A stretch of 64,000 nucleotides of DNA from Byssochlamys sp. IMV 00236 (taxonomy: Eukaryota > Ascomycota > Eurotiomycetes > Eurotiales > Thermoascaceae): positions 1 through 64,000 of the forward strand of contig MSJH02000623.1 in NCBI GenBank assembly GCA_001931875.2. Direction: 5' to 3'. Below are positions 1-9,597 of the stretch, in pieces. Position 1 is the first letter of the stretch, and every line of letters begins with the position of its first letter. The notes beneath the pieces are model-generated. The model ran no database searches. It saw only the letters and a list, made by a program, of their open reading frames with translations, and was not told the DNA's origin. A program made the translations under genes and the position numbers.

Positions 1-294
1 GTTGTTTCGAGTCTCTTTGGTTTTAAATCCTGTATGTTAGAAGTAATGGAATTGCCTATTTTTATGTACTAGTAAAAGTGATGGTGCCCTCCTGGTAGTC
101 ATATGGTTCGGATATTTGTCTAGGATTAAAGGATCTAAAGATCGATGAAAAGAGAATTGAACGAAGAGCCCGGGTATCTTTACTAGATTTCAGGGTAGCA
201 ATGGTACGTACAAGAAAGATTGTTCGATCCTCGAGCACGAGAGAATCCTATTTTGGTAACGGAAAGAAAATCAACAGTAATATTGAAAGGCTAA

Positions 295-2355
295 TCATTT
301 CACCCCTGCGATCATCTTTTCAACATCCAGCGCGGCCTCCCTCACCTGAGGACAGTAGTGAATCCTCAGTAATTCACCTTCCCAGACGGTAGCAGCGAAT
401 ACGTTGCTCTGTTCCACATCTGGAGCAAGGGGTTTGAAGACTCCGTCGCCTTTCCGCTCCTCGGTGTTCCACAAGGGAGCTATCTTGCGTCCATGATGCT
501 TGGTGACATTCGTCAGAAGCGAGAGAGCCGCGAGGGAAGACTTCTCTGGCAGCTGAAGAGATGCAGTCATCAGACGTTTGGAGAAACCGGCAAGGCGGAT
601 AGGAGGGGGCATGCCATGGGAGCGGGATAACAGGATCGAATTCAAACAGCGAAGGAGAAGTACGGTCGGAGTCTGAAAGTTCACTTTGGTTCTCCGCTTC
701 TGTCCCAGTTCAGATGGATCCCTCTGGGACTCTCTCGAACCGGGGTCGGGTAGCCGCAGGGATACACTGGGGTTGAACTCAATGTCGGGATGTGTCGAGA
801 GAGGATACAAGGCGCGATAAATGTGTGTGATGAAGAAGCTGAGGTCAAGGTGTAGTGACGCAGCAGCTTTGCTTGCGTCCTGTCCTTCTAGAAGTGCAAA
901 GGCAGTAATCGTGCAGAGAAGGGTCTCACGGAGAGCATTCCGAGTGGTGGGAACATCGGTATCCTGAGATTCGTCTTCTTCTTCCTCCTCGCCTTTACCG
1001 ACCTCAGCTTGTGCTATCAGTTCTTTGAGAGCCTCAAGCAGGTCACCAAAGAAGTCCTGGTTGATCAGATGAGCGTACTTTGCGAGACCCTCTAGCACAG
1101 CTCCCATGAGGTTTGGAATGCGCTGCTTCAGGATGCGGAAATAGACACCGAATACAAGCTTCAAGGTTTCCGCCTGGTTCTTGTCCCTCTGTTCATGGCT
1201 GACAAGGGCATCCGCTTCCTTCATATCCTTTTCCACCGCCTTGCGCTCTTTTAGCAATTTGCGCTGCTTCTTGTTCCTGAATTCTTTCTTTTCCTTCTTC
1301 TTGCCTCGCACAGGCTCCTCCTCAGCTTCGTGCGTGATGCGATCCCTCGAGCCCTTGGCCGAAAATTCAGACAGCAACCGGAGATGAAGAAAGGTATCCA
1401 AAACGCTTTCGTGAATTCTGAATTCTTTAGCTTTCATCATCTTCGAGAGAAGACCGACAGCTTCGAGGGAGACCATCCCATCGCTGTCTTTCTCAAATAT
1501 CTCCTCCATGGTCTCTCGACACTTAATGAAGTCAGCATCGACCGGCCTCTTCGCGAGCCGGTTGACGAGAATCTTCAACAACTCTCCTCGAAAGTTGAAA
1601 TGCGGAACAGCAAGTAGAAGGCTACAGGCACAGTTGATGGCGACAGTTTTCAGGCCGGGATCAACCTCTTGCTGTTGTCCTTTCTGTCTTCCTGCGAAGG
1701 ACGCTAGGTGCTGGACGTAACTCTTGTAACCGGAGAGCAACGCCTGCTCGTAGTTACGCACTTTCCGTATCTCCTTTGAGATCTTCGCAGACATGTCTTC
1801 CTCACTCAGAGGGCGAATCCTGTATCCGGGAATCACATCCCTGTAGATTGCAGCCTGCGCAGCAAGAGCTAGCTTTTTAATCGTCGTGTGGGAGGCGTTG
1901 TCCACCATATCGGTCAGCTTCTTGAAGGAGCTGACGTGCTCCTCAGGGTCTTCATTGATCAACCCAGCCAATCTCGCAAGCTCTTCCTTCGTTTGTATAA
2001 TCTGAAGCTTCAGGGGAATCTTTGGCAGCTCAGGGACCTTTTCAGGCTCGGGCTCCGCAGTCGCGGCCTGCACATCTCCATCCTCGTCGCTGTCAAAAAA
2101 ACTGTCCGAGTCCTCTTCCGGCGCTTCAGTCTTAACATGCTCGATGGAGCCTTCCGCAGTCTTGATGGGCAATCGCGATTGCTCTTTATCTTTCTTCGCC
2201 TTGCGTGGTCGTCGTTCGTAGTCTTGTTCAAGATCCCACTCCGCAGCTCGACTGTAGAAGTCGTTCACTGATGCCTTTTTGGAATTTTGTTTTGACGACA
2301 CTTCATCATCCGGTGGACTCAAGCGTCTCCGCTTGACTGTCCGGCCTGGCGCCAT
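295..2355 (-). CDS. NOC3: Nucleolar complex protein 3 (Noc3), 60S pre-ribosome assembly
   Basis: One uninterrupted 686-codon frame from the ATG at 2353-2355 to the stop at 295. Noc3 family proteins pair with Noc2 on nucleolar pre-60S particles and help their intranuclear transport; in yeast Noc3 is also linked to replication initiation. Visible features: a basic N-terminus (KRRR), acidic stretches near residues 75-100, a NOC3-type block around residues 115-270 (KIPLKLQIIQTKEELARLAG, then EQALLSGYKSYVQHLA), a Lys/Glu-rich segment near 350-385, and a C-terminal CBF/Mak21-like part with LLRCLNSILLSRSHGMPPPI and SLLTNVTKHH. The length suits fungal Noc3. No intron is needed. It is divergent from NIP7 across 199 bp, so two large-subunit assembly genes share a promoter region. 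The assignment rests on family recall of these blocks, and I am confident in it. Confidence 0.93.
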   Translation of the reverse strand: MAPGRTVKRRRLSPPDDEVSSKQNSKKASVNDFYSRAAEWDLEQDYERRPRKAKKDKEQSRLPIKTAEGSIEHVKTEAPEEDSDSFFDSDEDGDVQAATAEPEPEKVPELPKIPLKLQIIQTKEELARLAGLINEDPEEHVSSFKKLTDMVDNASHTTIKKLALAAQAAIYRDVIPGYRIRPLSEEDMSAKISKEIRKVRNYEQALLSGYKSYVQHLASFAGRQKGQQQEVDPGLKTVAINCACSLLLAVPHFNFRGELLKILVNRLAKRPVDADFIKCRETMEEIFEKDSDGMVSLEAVGLLSKMMKAKEFRIHESVLDTFLHLRLLSEFSAKGSRDRITHEAEEEPVRGKKKEKKEFRNKKQRKLLKERKAVEKDMKEADALVSHEQRDKNQAETLKLVFGVYFRILKQRIPNLMGAVLEGLAKYAHLINQDFFGDLLEALKELIAQAEVGKGEEEEEDESQDTDVPTTRNALRETLLCTITAFALLEGQDASKAAASLHLDLSFFITHIYRALYPLSTHPDIEFNPSVSLRLPDPGSRESQRDPSELGQKRRTKVNFQTPTVLLLRCLNSILLSRSHGMPPPIRLAGFSKRLMTASLQLPEKSSLAALSLLTNVTKHHGRKIAPLWNTEERKGDGVFKPLAPDVEQSNVFAATVWEGELLRIHYCPQVREAALDVEKMIAGVK

Positions 2356-2554
2356 TTTGCGTGTGTTTGGGGATTGTCGAGGGGTGTGCTTGATGATGAA
2401 CCATCTGCTGGTCTCCGAACTTTTTTTCGGCCTCGCCGTGCGGGAAACGCCAAGATTTCACGCTAAGCGGATCTTTTGCTCCACCGCCTAGATTTTTATC
2501 TCGCGGAGCTTCATATTGATAACTGCGCCTATTCATTCCTGCGATCAAGCCAAA
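2356..2554. promoter_or_regulatory. Divergent NOC3/NIP7 promoter region
   Basis: Only 199 bp separate the two start codons, which point away from each other. The interval holds a T-rich tract near 2422 and no open frame of note. It must contain both 5' leaders and both core promoters. Shared control of two 60S biogenesis genes is an inference from this arrangement. Confidence 0.6.
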
Positions 2555-3231
2555 ATGCGTCCGCTTACAGAGGAAGAGACGAAAACACTGTTTTCGAAGC
2601 TTGCCAACTACACTGGCCGCTCCTTGAACAATCTCATTGCGCCTTCAGCTGGGTCCGACGAAGCTGAAGCAAATGACCGCTACGTTTTCCGTCTGCACGG
2701 CTCCAGAGTGTACTATGTTCGCCTACAGATAGCAAACCTCGCGACCTCGATCCCCCGTGCGAACCTCCTGACGCTCGGAACCTGCATCGGCAAATTCACC
2801 AAGACCGGCAAGTTCAGAATCCACATCACCGCTCTGGATGTGATCGCGCCGCATGCGAGATACAAGGTCTGGATCAAGCCCAACGGAGAGATGCCGTTCC
2901 TTTATGGAGGCAACATTGTCAAGGCACATGTTGGCCGATGGAGCGAGGACTGTCCGGAGCACCAGGGTGTGGTTGTGATGTCTATGGATGATACCCCTCT
3001 TGTATGACTTAGTTTCCCATGTTCTCTTTGCAGGCAATTACTGACCAGATACCAGGGCTTTGGAGTAACTGCTCGATCGACCGCCGAAGCACGCAGACTT
3101 GAACCCACTGCGATCACAGTTTTCAGACAAGCAGATGCCGGAGAGTACCTGAGAGAGGTATGTGCTTTCGTTTGCGGCTGGCATATAACTTTACTAATAC
3201 CGTCTAGGAGGACAACCTCTTCGCCACATAG
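2555..3231 (+). CDS. NIP7: 60S ribosome subunit biogenesis protein NIP7
   Basis: Three exons: 2555-3001, 3056-3157 and 3208-3231, giving 190 residues. NIP7 binds pre-rRNA through its C-terminal PUA domain and is needed for 27S rRNA processing and 60S export. The protein opens MRPLTEEETKTLF, has SLNNLI and the segment with HGSRVYYV, LGTCIGKFTKT and the PUA part KVWIKPNGEMPFLYGG, and closes with GFGVTARSTAEARRL and EDNLFAT. The ATG at 2555 matches the family start; an upstream non-ATG extension in frame is not needed. Intron 1 (3002-3055) separates TPL from GFGVT. Intron 2 (3158-3207) has a clear TACTAAT branch-like site at 3192-3198. The length agrees with the yeast protein (about 180). High confidence; splice sites preserve conserved sequence. 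Confidence 0.94.
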
Positions 3232-3964
3232 CGACTCCCGGTCTATTCTTAAACAATCCAAAATACGGCGTTCGCATATTTGGCAGTGTGGAGTTCTGGG
3301 AGTGTCTTTTATCTGGCTAGACCTCGGCTTCAGCTCGAGAAAAAGTTTTGACGATTTGTCCCATATTTGGTCCTGATGCACATATGCATCTTGTCTGATA
3401 TCCAATGTCAGAGTTACATACCCATAATAGACAGATTTTCGCAGGAACCGTCTCAAGAGGATTTGACCAGTAGCGTTGATCTGTAGCTACACAATTGTAA
3501 AAATTCCGCTAGTATCGATCTCTTAAACATAAGCTGTACGGTACCCAAAAACAGCTTCACAGGAACAAGTCTTCAGCATAGTCATTTGATGTGTTCTCAG
3601 CAGAGACAGTGCTCCATTGACTTGAGTCCTTCTGAGAAATTGCCCTTTCCCAGTAAAGCATCGTTCTACTTCCTATAAAACAAAAAGGTATGAGCCCATA
3701 AAGTCACCTGACCAAGTACACGTGAGCGCGGTGGGCCGATCTTGGCGGGATGGGCAGTAGCAGCATCATTTGTAACCGCATACAGAAACACAACCTTGTT
3801 GTCGCGCAATCAGCACCAGCAGACACTTATTAGCGGAAACTTCTCTCCCTGATATTCTCCTTTGTCCACATTACACCTAGTATTCGATCCCACACTCTCA
3901 TTGTTTTATTTCCAGTTTTCAACTCTTCTCAACGCGGGCTTTGCGGGCCGACATTTGTCCCACC
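3232..3964. other. Intergenic, NIP7 to DCN1
   Basis: About 730 bp holding the NIP7 3' end and the DCN1 promoter. Pyrimidine-rich stretches precede the DCN1 start (about 3840-3930), as is common in fungal leaders. The antisense frame at 2902-3456 overlaps NIP7 and is not credible. I see no gene here. Confidence 0.5.
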
Positions 3965-5870
3965 ATGCCCGCATATACCACTTCCCAAAAACAATATATT
4001 GCGCAATTTGTGAACTTTACCCAGGCGAAGGATGCTACTGCTGCAAAGGTATTTAAAACATCTAGCTACCGCATATATTTGCAATATTTTCGAATACGAC
4101 TTGCTTCGGCAAGTCCTCGTTCAAATCACAATACAGAACAATGACATCTAGCACAGACACTAACCGGTTCTAGTTCCTCAGAGCACACGGGTGGAAAGTA
4201 GACGAAGCAGTTGATGCGTACGTACTCTCATTTCATTTTTTCCCCTGCTGCTTCCCTGGCATATCTGCTGTTTCTTGTTGCGATGCCCATTTGCATTTCA
4301 TCTCCTTCTTTTCCGGGACTAGATTATCGATAAGGAGGCTCGACCATCCTAGTGGCTAGAACTCCAGGCTCAGTTATATGATGTTCAGCGCGATGTTTAT
4401 GACTGCAAAGCTGCGATGGAATTGAAAATCAAGCTTCGTGGCTCGAGATAACCTCGAGGTCTCATACTATACAGGGGTGTCATGTACTCTGGGATACATT
4501 ACCCCATGGCCCATTTATAGTGTGCAAGCACTTCGACTCTGCCCATCAAATCACCTGAGGAGATCACATCTTTGTGCTTGGACATACGATATCTACGACT
4601 TCTTGATTTCCTGTCGGACAAGGACCGGTGCGACTACGACACCGCAAAGGCCACTGTACAAGCCCAAGACATGTCCATCCTGTCCGAAATAATTTCTAGT
4701 CCTGAATTGCAATTTTCAGAGCGATGGCTATGTCTCCTATGGAGTATTAGGATATCGAAGCAGTGAGGACACTTGTTCCAATTACCAGGATGCGTCTGAG
4801 CATTGAACCCTTGACACCAGAGCCTCTCTCATAGCAAGGGGCGAAGCTCCACGGCTCTGATGTCTAGAGGCAGGCACAGTCTGTTCATCTATTTTTCGAG
4901 CCGCACAGGTTTTTTTCGCGTTCGAGACGACTACTTTGCTTCCTTTCCATATTTAAAGTCCCGTTGCACTTTCCCCTGGCACTATCATTTAGTCATTCCA
5001 TTGTCAACAGTGTCAAGGATCTTTTAGCTCCAATCAGACCTAACAATATGATTACAGTTATTTTCAGAGTCCGGCCGGAGCAAGTGCCGCTGGCAATACA
5101 GCTGCCCTGAACAAGATCTTTGACAGTTACCGAGGTTTGACTACCCTGGACACGAAATGGCCTTCTATTGTTGCTTACATGATTATAGATGCTCCCGAAG
5201 AGAACCCAGACAGCATCGGTATTGAAGGCGCCATGAAATACCTCGGCGATATCCAGGTCGATTTGGACGAGGTGTGCTGTTTTGGTATCGCAGAGCTCTT
5301 GAAGTCACCTTCCATGGGTGAATTCACACGGGAAGGTTTCATAGAAGGCTGGCGGACTGCTGGGTAGGCTCCCTTTTCATCTCTAAGATGAGTTCTCTAA
5401 TAGCAAACAAGCGGAAGTTAATGCACGGAGATAGGTGTGACTCCATTCCCAAGATGATCGCCCATGCTGCCACACTCCGCACTCGCATCACCTCTCAGCC
5501 CGATGTCTTCCGTCGGGTCTACCGCTACGCTTTCCCTCTTAGTAGACTTCCCGGTCAACGCAGCCTACAGCTCGAAATCGCGACAGAGCAGTGGCGTCTT
5601 TTCTTCACCCCAGACAAGGGAGGTATTCAGTGGAACACTCCGAATACTCCCTGGCTTGACTGGTGGATTGAGTACATGGAAGGGAAAGTGAAGAGGCCCG
5701 TCAATAAGGATCTCTGGGAGCAGGTCGAAGTCTTCATGCGGAAGACGACAGAGGATGAGAACTTTGGCTGGTGGAGCGCCGACGGAGCTTGGCCCGGTGC
5801 TCTGGACGAGTTCGTCGCATACGTCCAGGCAAAGAGAGGAAAGGGTTCAGAAGCCATGGAGGTCGAGTAG
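3965..5870 (+). CDS. DCN1: DCN1-like cullin neddylation E3 (UBA plus PONY domain)
   Basis: Five exons: 3965-4048, 4174-4217, 5058-5134, 5189-5363 and 5435-5870, giving 271 residues. DCN1 is the scaffold-type E3 that helps transfer Nedd8 to cullins. The N-terminal UBA-like part ([38 protein letters not shown]) comes from exons 1-2 and the start of exon 3. The PONY (DUF298) domain follows, with [37 protein letters not shown] and the closing block [20 protein letters not shown] chose the ATG at 3965 because TTG at 3941 is not a eukaryotic start. Intron 2 (4218-5057, 840 bp) is far longer than the others here (54-125 bp). Intron 3 (5135-5188) has a weak GTTTGA donor, but joining there restores [11 protein letters not shown]. 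Family call is firm; the long intron is the only oddity. Confidence 0.9.
4218..5057 (+). other. 840-bp intron in DCN1 with promoter-like 3' part
   Basis: Bounded by GTACGTAC at 4218 and an ATTACAG acceptor ending at 5057, which together restore DAYFQSPAG across the junction. The last ~150 bp hold a T-tract, a TATTTAAAG-type box near 4951-4960 and CT-rich sequence, resembling a fungal core promoter and leader. No convincing coding segment lies inside; a frame at 4438-4692 begins with GTG and resembles nothing. I could not find clear terminal inverted repeats. Confidence 0.6.
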
Positions 5871-7095
5871 GATGCGTAGACCAGAGCCTACGACATATAC
5901 CGTTCCAAGAATCTTTCACACGTTCTCCTTGTCGCCCCTTTATTGGAACCCTCCATGTCCGGCATTAGGTGGGCAGATGAACGCTGCTATGTTTCAATCT
6001 GAAATATGTCACGAGAGAGAGAGAGAGACAACGAGTATAACTCAACAGCCTTCCATCTCACCGTTGCATATGTCCAACTATCAGCAGCAGAAGTAGAAAT
6101 ACGATGCATGAATGAACGTATGATACTACGCTTCCAATAATATATGTAACACACCTCCTAAAACTCAATAAACACACATCTATCTCACTCAACCCACTAA
6201 ATAACAGATCATCATATTATAATAATCACCATTATAAATACGAAAAATCCAATCCAATACCTACTCAAAACCACAATCTTCCCTCACCCCCGAGCAAAAG
6301 TTGCCGGATGTCGATGTCGACTCGGACGCAATTCCACTTTCTGTCTTACATCCGAGGATGAAATGATGAATCAACAGATATCAGACGAAGAGACGTATCA
6401 AATTTCCACGTTTGATTAGTTAGGTAGTTAAGGGTCCTATGTATAAAAGTATGGGGCTGTAGGCTGTAGTTACATATGTATTACTAAATTGTGGGGATGG
6501 GGAGTCGGGGGAGTCGGGTGGTTCCATGGAACAACCGCGGAGGAATGTTTATGAGACGGGATGTTTTCCCGGAGGGGGTAGAGGGACGGGGGATGGGACA
6601 TTTTCCGAGGCTCGGAATAGGACATATATCTACACACCGTACGGAGCACGCATTTAGGTGCAGGTGGCCGATACGTTGGATTTGGCGGATCATTTTTTGT
6701 TCATTCCTATACATCCAATTGATACCGCTAGAGAAAAAGAGACATATTGAAATCAAATCAAACAGGAAGGTACAAATATGACCGAGACACAAGTAAGGCA
6801 TATCTCTAGACGGAATAGAAATATAAACATAAACATCGCGGAATCCATTGGATCATCTCAAGACCAGAGTCAAACAAGATGGCTCGTGAGGATTGGAAAC
6901 AGATCATCGTATTAGACATCAATAAAAGTTAACTCGTCATCGCTTTCGCTCACTAGCTGTAAGGACACGGCAGTGAGTTTAATAATCGCTCTAGATATTT
7001 CGCAATAGCATCCGATTTTCGCATTGCAAACGTAAGAGTGTCCATGTCTGACCCTCGAGCTGAGGTCTGTCCTAGTATATTCTTGAAGGAAACCT
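5871..7095. other. Convergent intergenic spacer
   Basis: About 1.2 kb between the ends of DCN1 (+) and the Mpv17-family gene (-). It contains a short (GA)n run near 6012-6027, A/T-rich sequence at 6120-6300, and a G-rich patch at 6494-6600. Short open frames here show no family resemblance. I see no gene. Confidence 0.5.
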
Positions 7096-8015
7096 CTACA
7101 GGTCACGGCGGGGAGGAGGATAATCGGGGCCACCGCGTCGCTGGTCGTAGTGCTGGTAAAGACCCGTTAGCAACTTTCTCTATTTAAGATCATAGGAGGA
7201 TTGATAACATACCTTTCTGAGAGCCTCCAGGCGCTTCTTCTTGGTGTGAGTGTTGACATAAGTGCCGATGACGAAGCCGATCATATTGAAGAAGGGCACC
7301 CAGGCGTGTTCCGGCAGGAACTTCTGCGCGAAGGCGAGAGCGATCGGAGAAGTGCACCAGCTGACCTTCATGACCGGCATGAAACCGGCCTTGACAGTGG
7401 CACGAACCTGGTGAATCGTGCGGGCACCCGTAATGATGGCCAGCGACGAGAGATAGACTACGTTTTGAATGGGGGAGATCTGGGAGGTTTCTCGTCAGTC
7501 GATCTTGCACTCAATTGAAATCAGAAGACAGGGAAGCCCATACAACCAAGTTGCTGACAAGAATCTGTAAGATCTTGGCCTTCAGACTGGTCCTTCCAGC
7601 GAAGATCTTCTGTAGGATGCCGACGAGCAGATGGCCCAACGGCGCACTGATGAAGGATCCGTAGAGGGCCATCTTAGGCACGCGCGAGCTGAAGTAATGG
7701 CCATGCTTGCTGATATCGTGGGCGATCCATGATGAGAGTAGTTCTTGTACAGCCGACAGGAAACCGGAAGTGATCATCTTCGTGCGCAGCGGGTTCGACT
7801 GCAGCTGGCGCAGATAGGCCTGCAATCATCCATTTTGATTAGTACCAGCCCATCGTATCATCGTGAAGACGAGCAATTAAACATACCGCCAGATAGCCGT
7901 TGGGGGCATTGCCGCCTGTCAGACGCTCGCCGATTTTGTGCGCCAGGTGCTCCTTGTGGTGCTGGGGCGCCTGGGTCGCCAGACGGACGGTCTCTTCCTG
8001 GAACTTCACCGACAT
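7096..8015 (-). CDS. Mpv17/PMP22-family membrane protein (possible Woronin sorting complex relative)
   Basis: Four exons on the minus strand: 8015-7887, 7819-7544, 7479-7213 and 7152-7096, giving 242 residues, all joined in phase 0. The family comprises small four-helix integral proteins of peroxisomal or inner mitochondrial membranes (PXMP2, Mpv17, Sym1; in moulds also the WSC protein that places Woronin bodies). Seen: GYLAAYLRQLQSNPLRTKM, then KMALYGSFISAPLGHLLVGI, the motif SNLVISPIQNVVYL, TVKAGFMPVMKVSW and FNMIGFVIGTYVNT, followed by a basic tail (KKKRLEALRK, then RRGGPDYPPPRRDL). A CCTCGG element lies about 210 bp upstream of the start. Family membership is secure. Whether it is the WSC orthologue, a PMP22 homologue or a mitochondrial paralogue cannot be settled by eye. 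Confidence 0.9.
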
Positions 8016-9597
8016 GTTGATTCTGTGGAGTTGCGGAGTCCGGCTTCAGGTGTGGGAATGCGGGGGATAAGGCTGGAGGATCTGATCAATGGCTATCCAC
8101 CACGACAGAGCACAAGGTCAGCAATGTGTCTTTAATACTTAAGAGTCTGAAGATCGTGTTGCGCCGTCCGATGGGGGATGGGGGACTGTTTGTTTATGGG
8201 TTTATGATTGGCGCGGTCGGCTCCTCGGGGGGAAGCTCACGGCAAGGTTTCGAGTTACTGCGTAGCTTCGAACCCAGCCGGTTGCTAGGTCGCACTCACC
8301 AGGATGGACAGACGCCTCGCAGAAGGCTTGTTAGGCTCGAGGAAATGATAAATGATAAAAGGGGTGGCTGATGAGATTTAAGAGGGTTGAGACTGACTTG
8401 AGCTGAAGAGGGTGCTCTGCGCGGCTGGGGTTAACTTCGAGATGCCGCCCGCATTTGCCCCGACGCCCACGCCAGAGACTGCACTGAGCTGGCGCCGGGT
8501 AGAATCCGACATGAATTATTATTGCGATACAGAAACCCTCCAGTAGTATAGTTAAGTCTTGCTACACTTTCGAATAGATACTAGGATTAGGATAACCTAA
8601 GTTATTCTTTTTTAGTTACAGTACATACGTCCTGTACAGCAATCAACCTCCCTGCTGAGAGCAGAAACGGGGACTCTGCAAGTCATAACAACAACCGCAG
8701 CTGAGCCGGAGCTGGTTTCTCTCTCTGCGCACCTCACCAGCCAATTCTGGCCCTTCTCCAGGTTCCAGCCTTTCCTGTCGGGGAATAATTAATGAACACT
8801 GGAGTTTCTTAGCGGGCGTTTTGGTGGGGGTTTGGTTGGCTGGTCCATGTGGCTCTCTCTCCTGACAGTTCCGACTGGCGGTGCAGGAGAGATCATACCC
8901 GATGTAAGATTTAATTGCTGTATCTAGTTACCCGGATCTGGTGGATCAGGTTGAGCTCAGGAACTATAAAAGTGGCATATTCCAAGCACCAGCCGCTTTG
9001 GATATGCTTACAGTTTATGCCTCAGGTCCCACGTCTTCAGACAGTTTGCTCCAGGTTCTACTCAAGTATTACTTATCGATCAAGCAAACTGACAACTTGA
9101 CTAGTAGTGCACACAGTACAGTACATGCGCATCTTCTTAACAACATGAAAATTGTTGCAGTGGCAAGCGCTATGCGTTGTCCTTTATTAGATGGGTCTTG
9201 TCAAGCAAGAATATCCCTTCCTATTCAGCGGCTTTCTTGATGTTTGTTTCTTTGTATGTATGACAGAGGCCCCAGGGCGTCAAGCAAGCTCTCCATTGCT
9301 GGATCCCGCCCAACAGGACGACTGCCTATGTGCGAATTCTTCCTCAAAACAACCGGTGGTCACGCACCACAGTCCATCTTGGACAAACAGAAACAGTAAC
9401 TATTGCTCCTCCTCATCTTCTTATTATTATGCGTGGATTCCAACTCTTGAACCACGGTACTCATTGCCTTGGAACCCCTGCTACCTTCCCGCTCATAGAT
9501 GGATGAGGATGAAATTGCATCAGTGCAGAAGTCTGTCCTCTGATGCGATTCTCGTCTCTACTGAGAGAATCACTCTCTCATAGTGCTTCCCCGGGCG
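8016..9597. other. Divergent intergenic region, ~1.6 kb
   Basis: Lies between the Mpv17-family start and the cysteine-patterned protein. It holds the promoters of both. A 130-codon frame at 9191-9583 ends just before the next gene but has no family resemblance and no support as an exon. I see no other gene. Confidence 0.45.
8223..8228 (+). promoter_or_regulatory. CCTCGG element upstream of Mpv17-family gene
   Basis: The hexamer CCTCGG lies 208 bp upstream of the start at 8015. In Aspergillus this is the core recognised by the fatty-acid regulators FarA/FarB, which control peroxisomal genes. A six-base match occurs often by chance, so this is only suggestive. Confidence 0.3.

Noticed and set aside
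9191..9583. A 130-codon frame just upstream of the cysteine-patterned protein
   Set aside because: It ends before the ATG, has no family resemblance, and no splice pair is needed to explain the gene.
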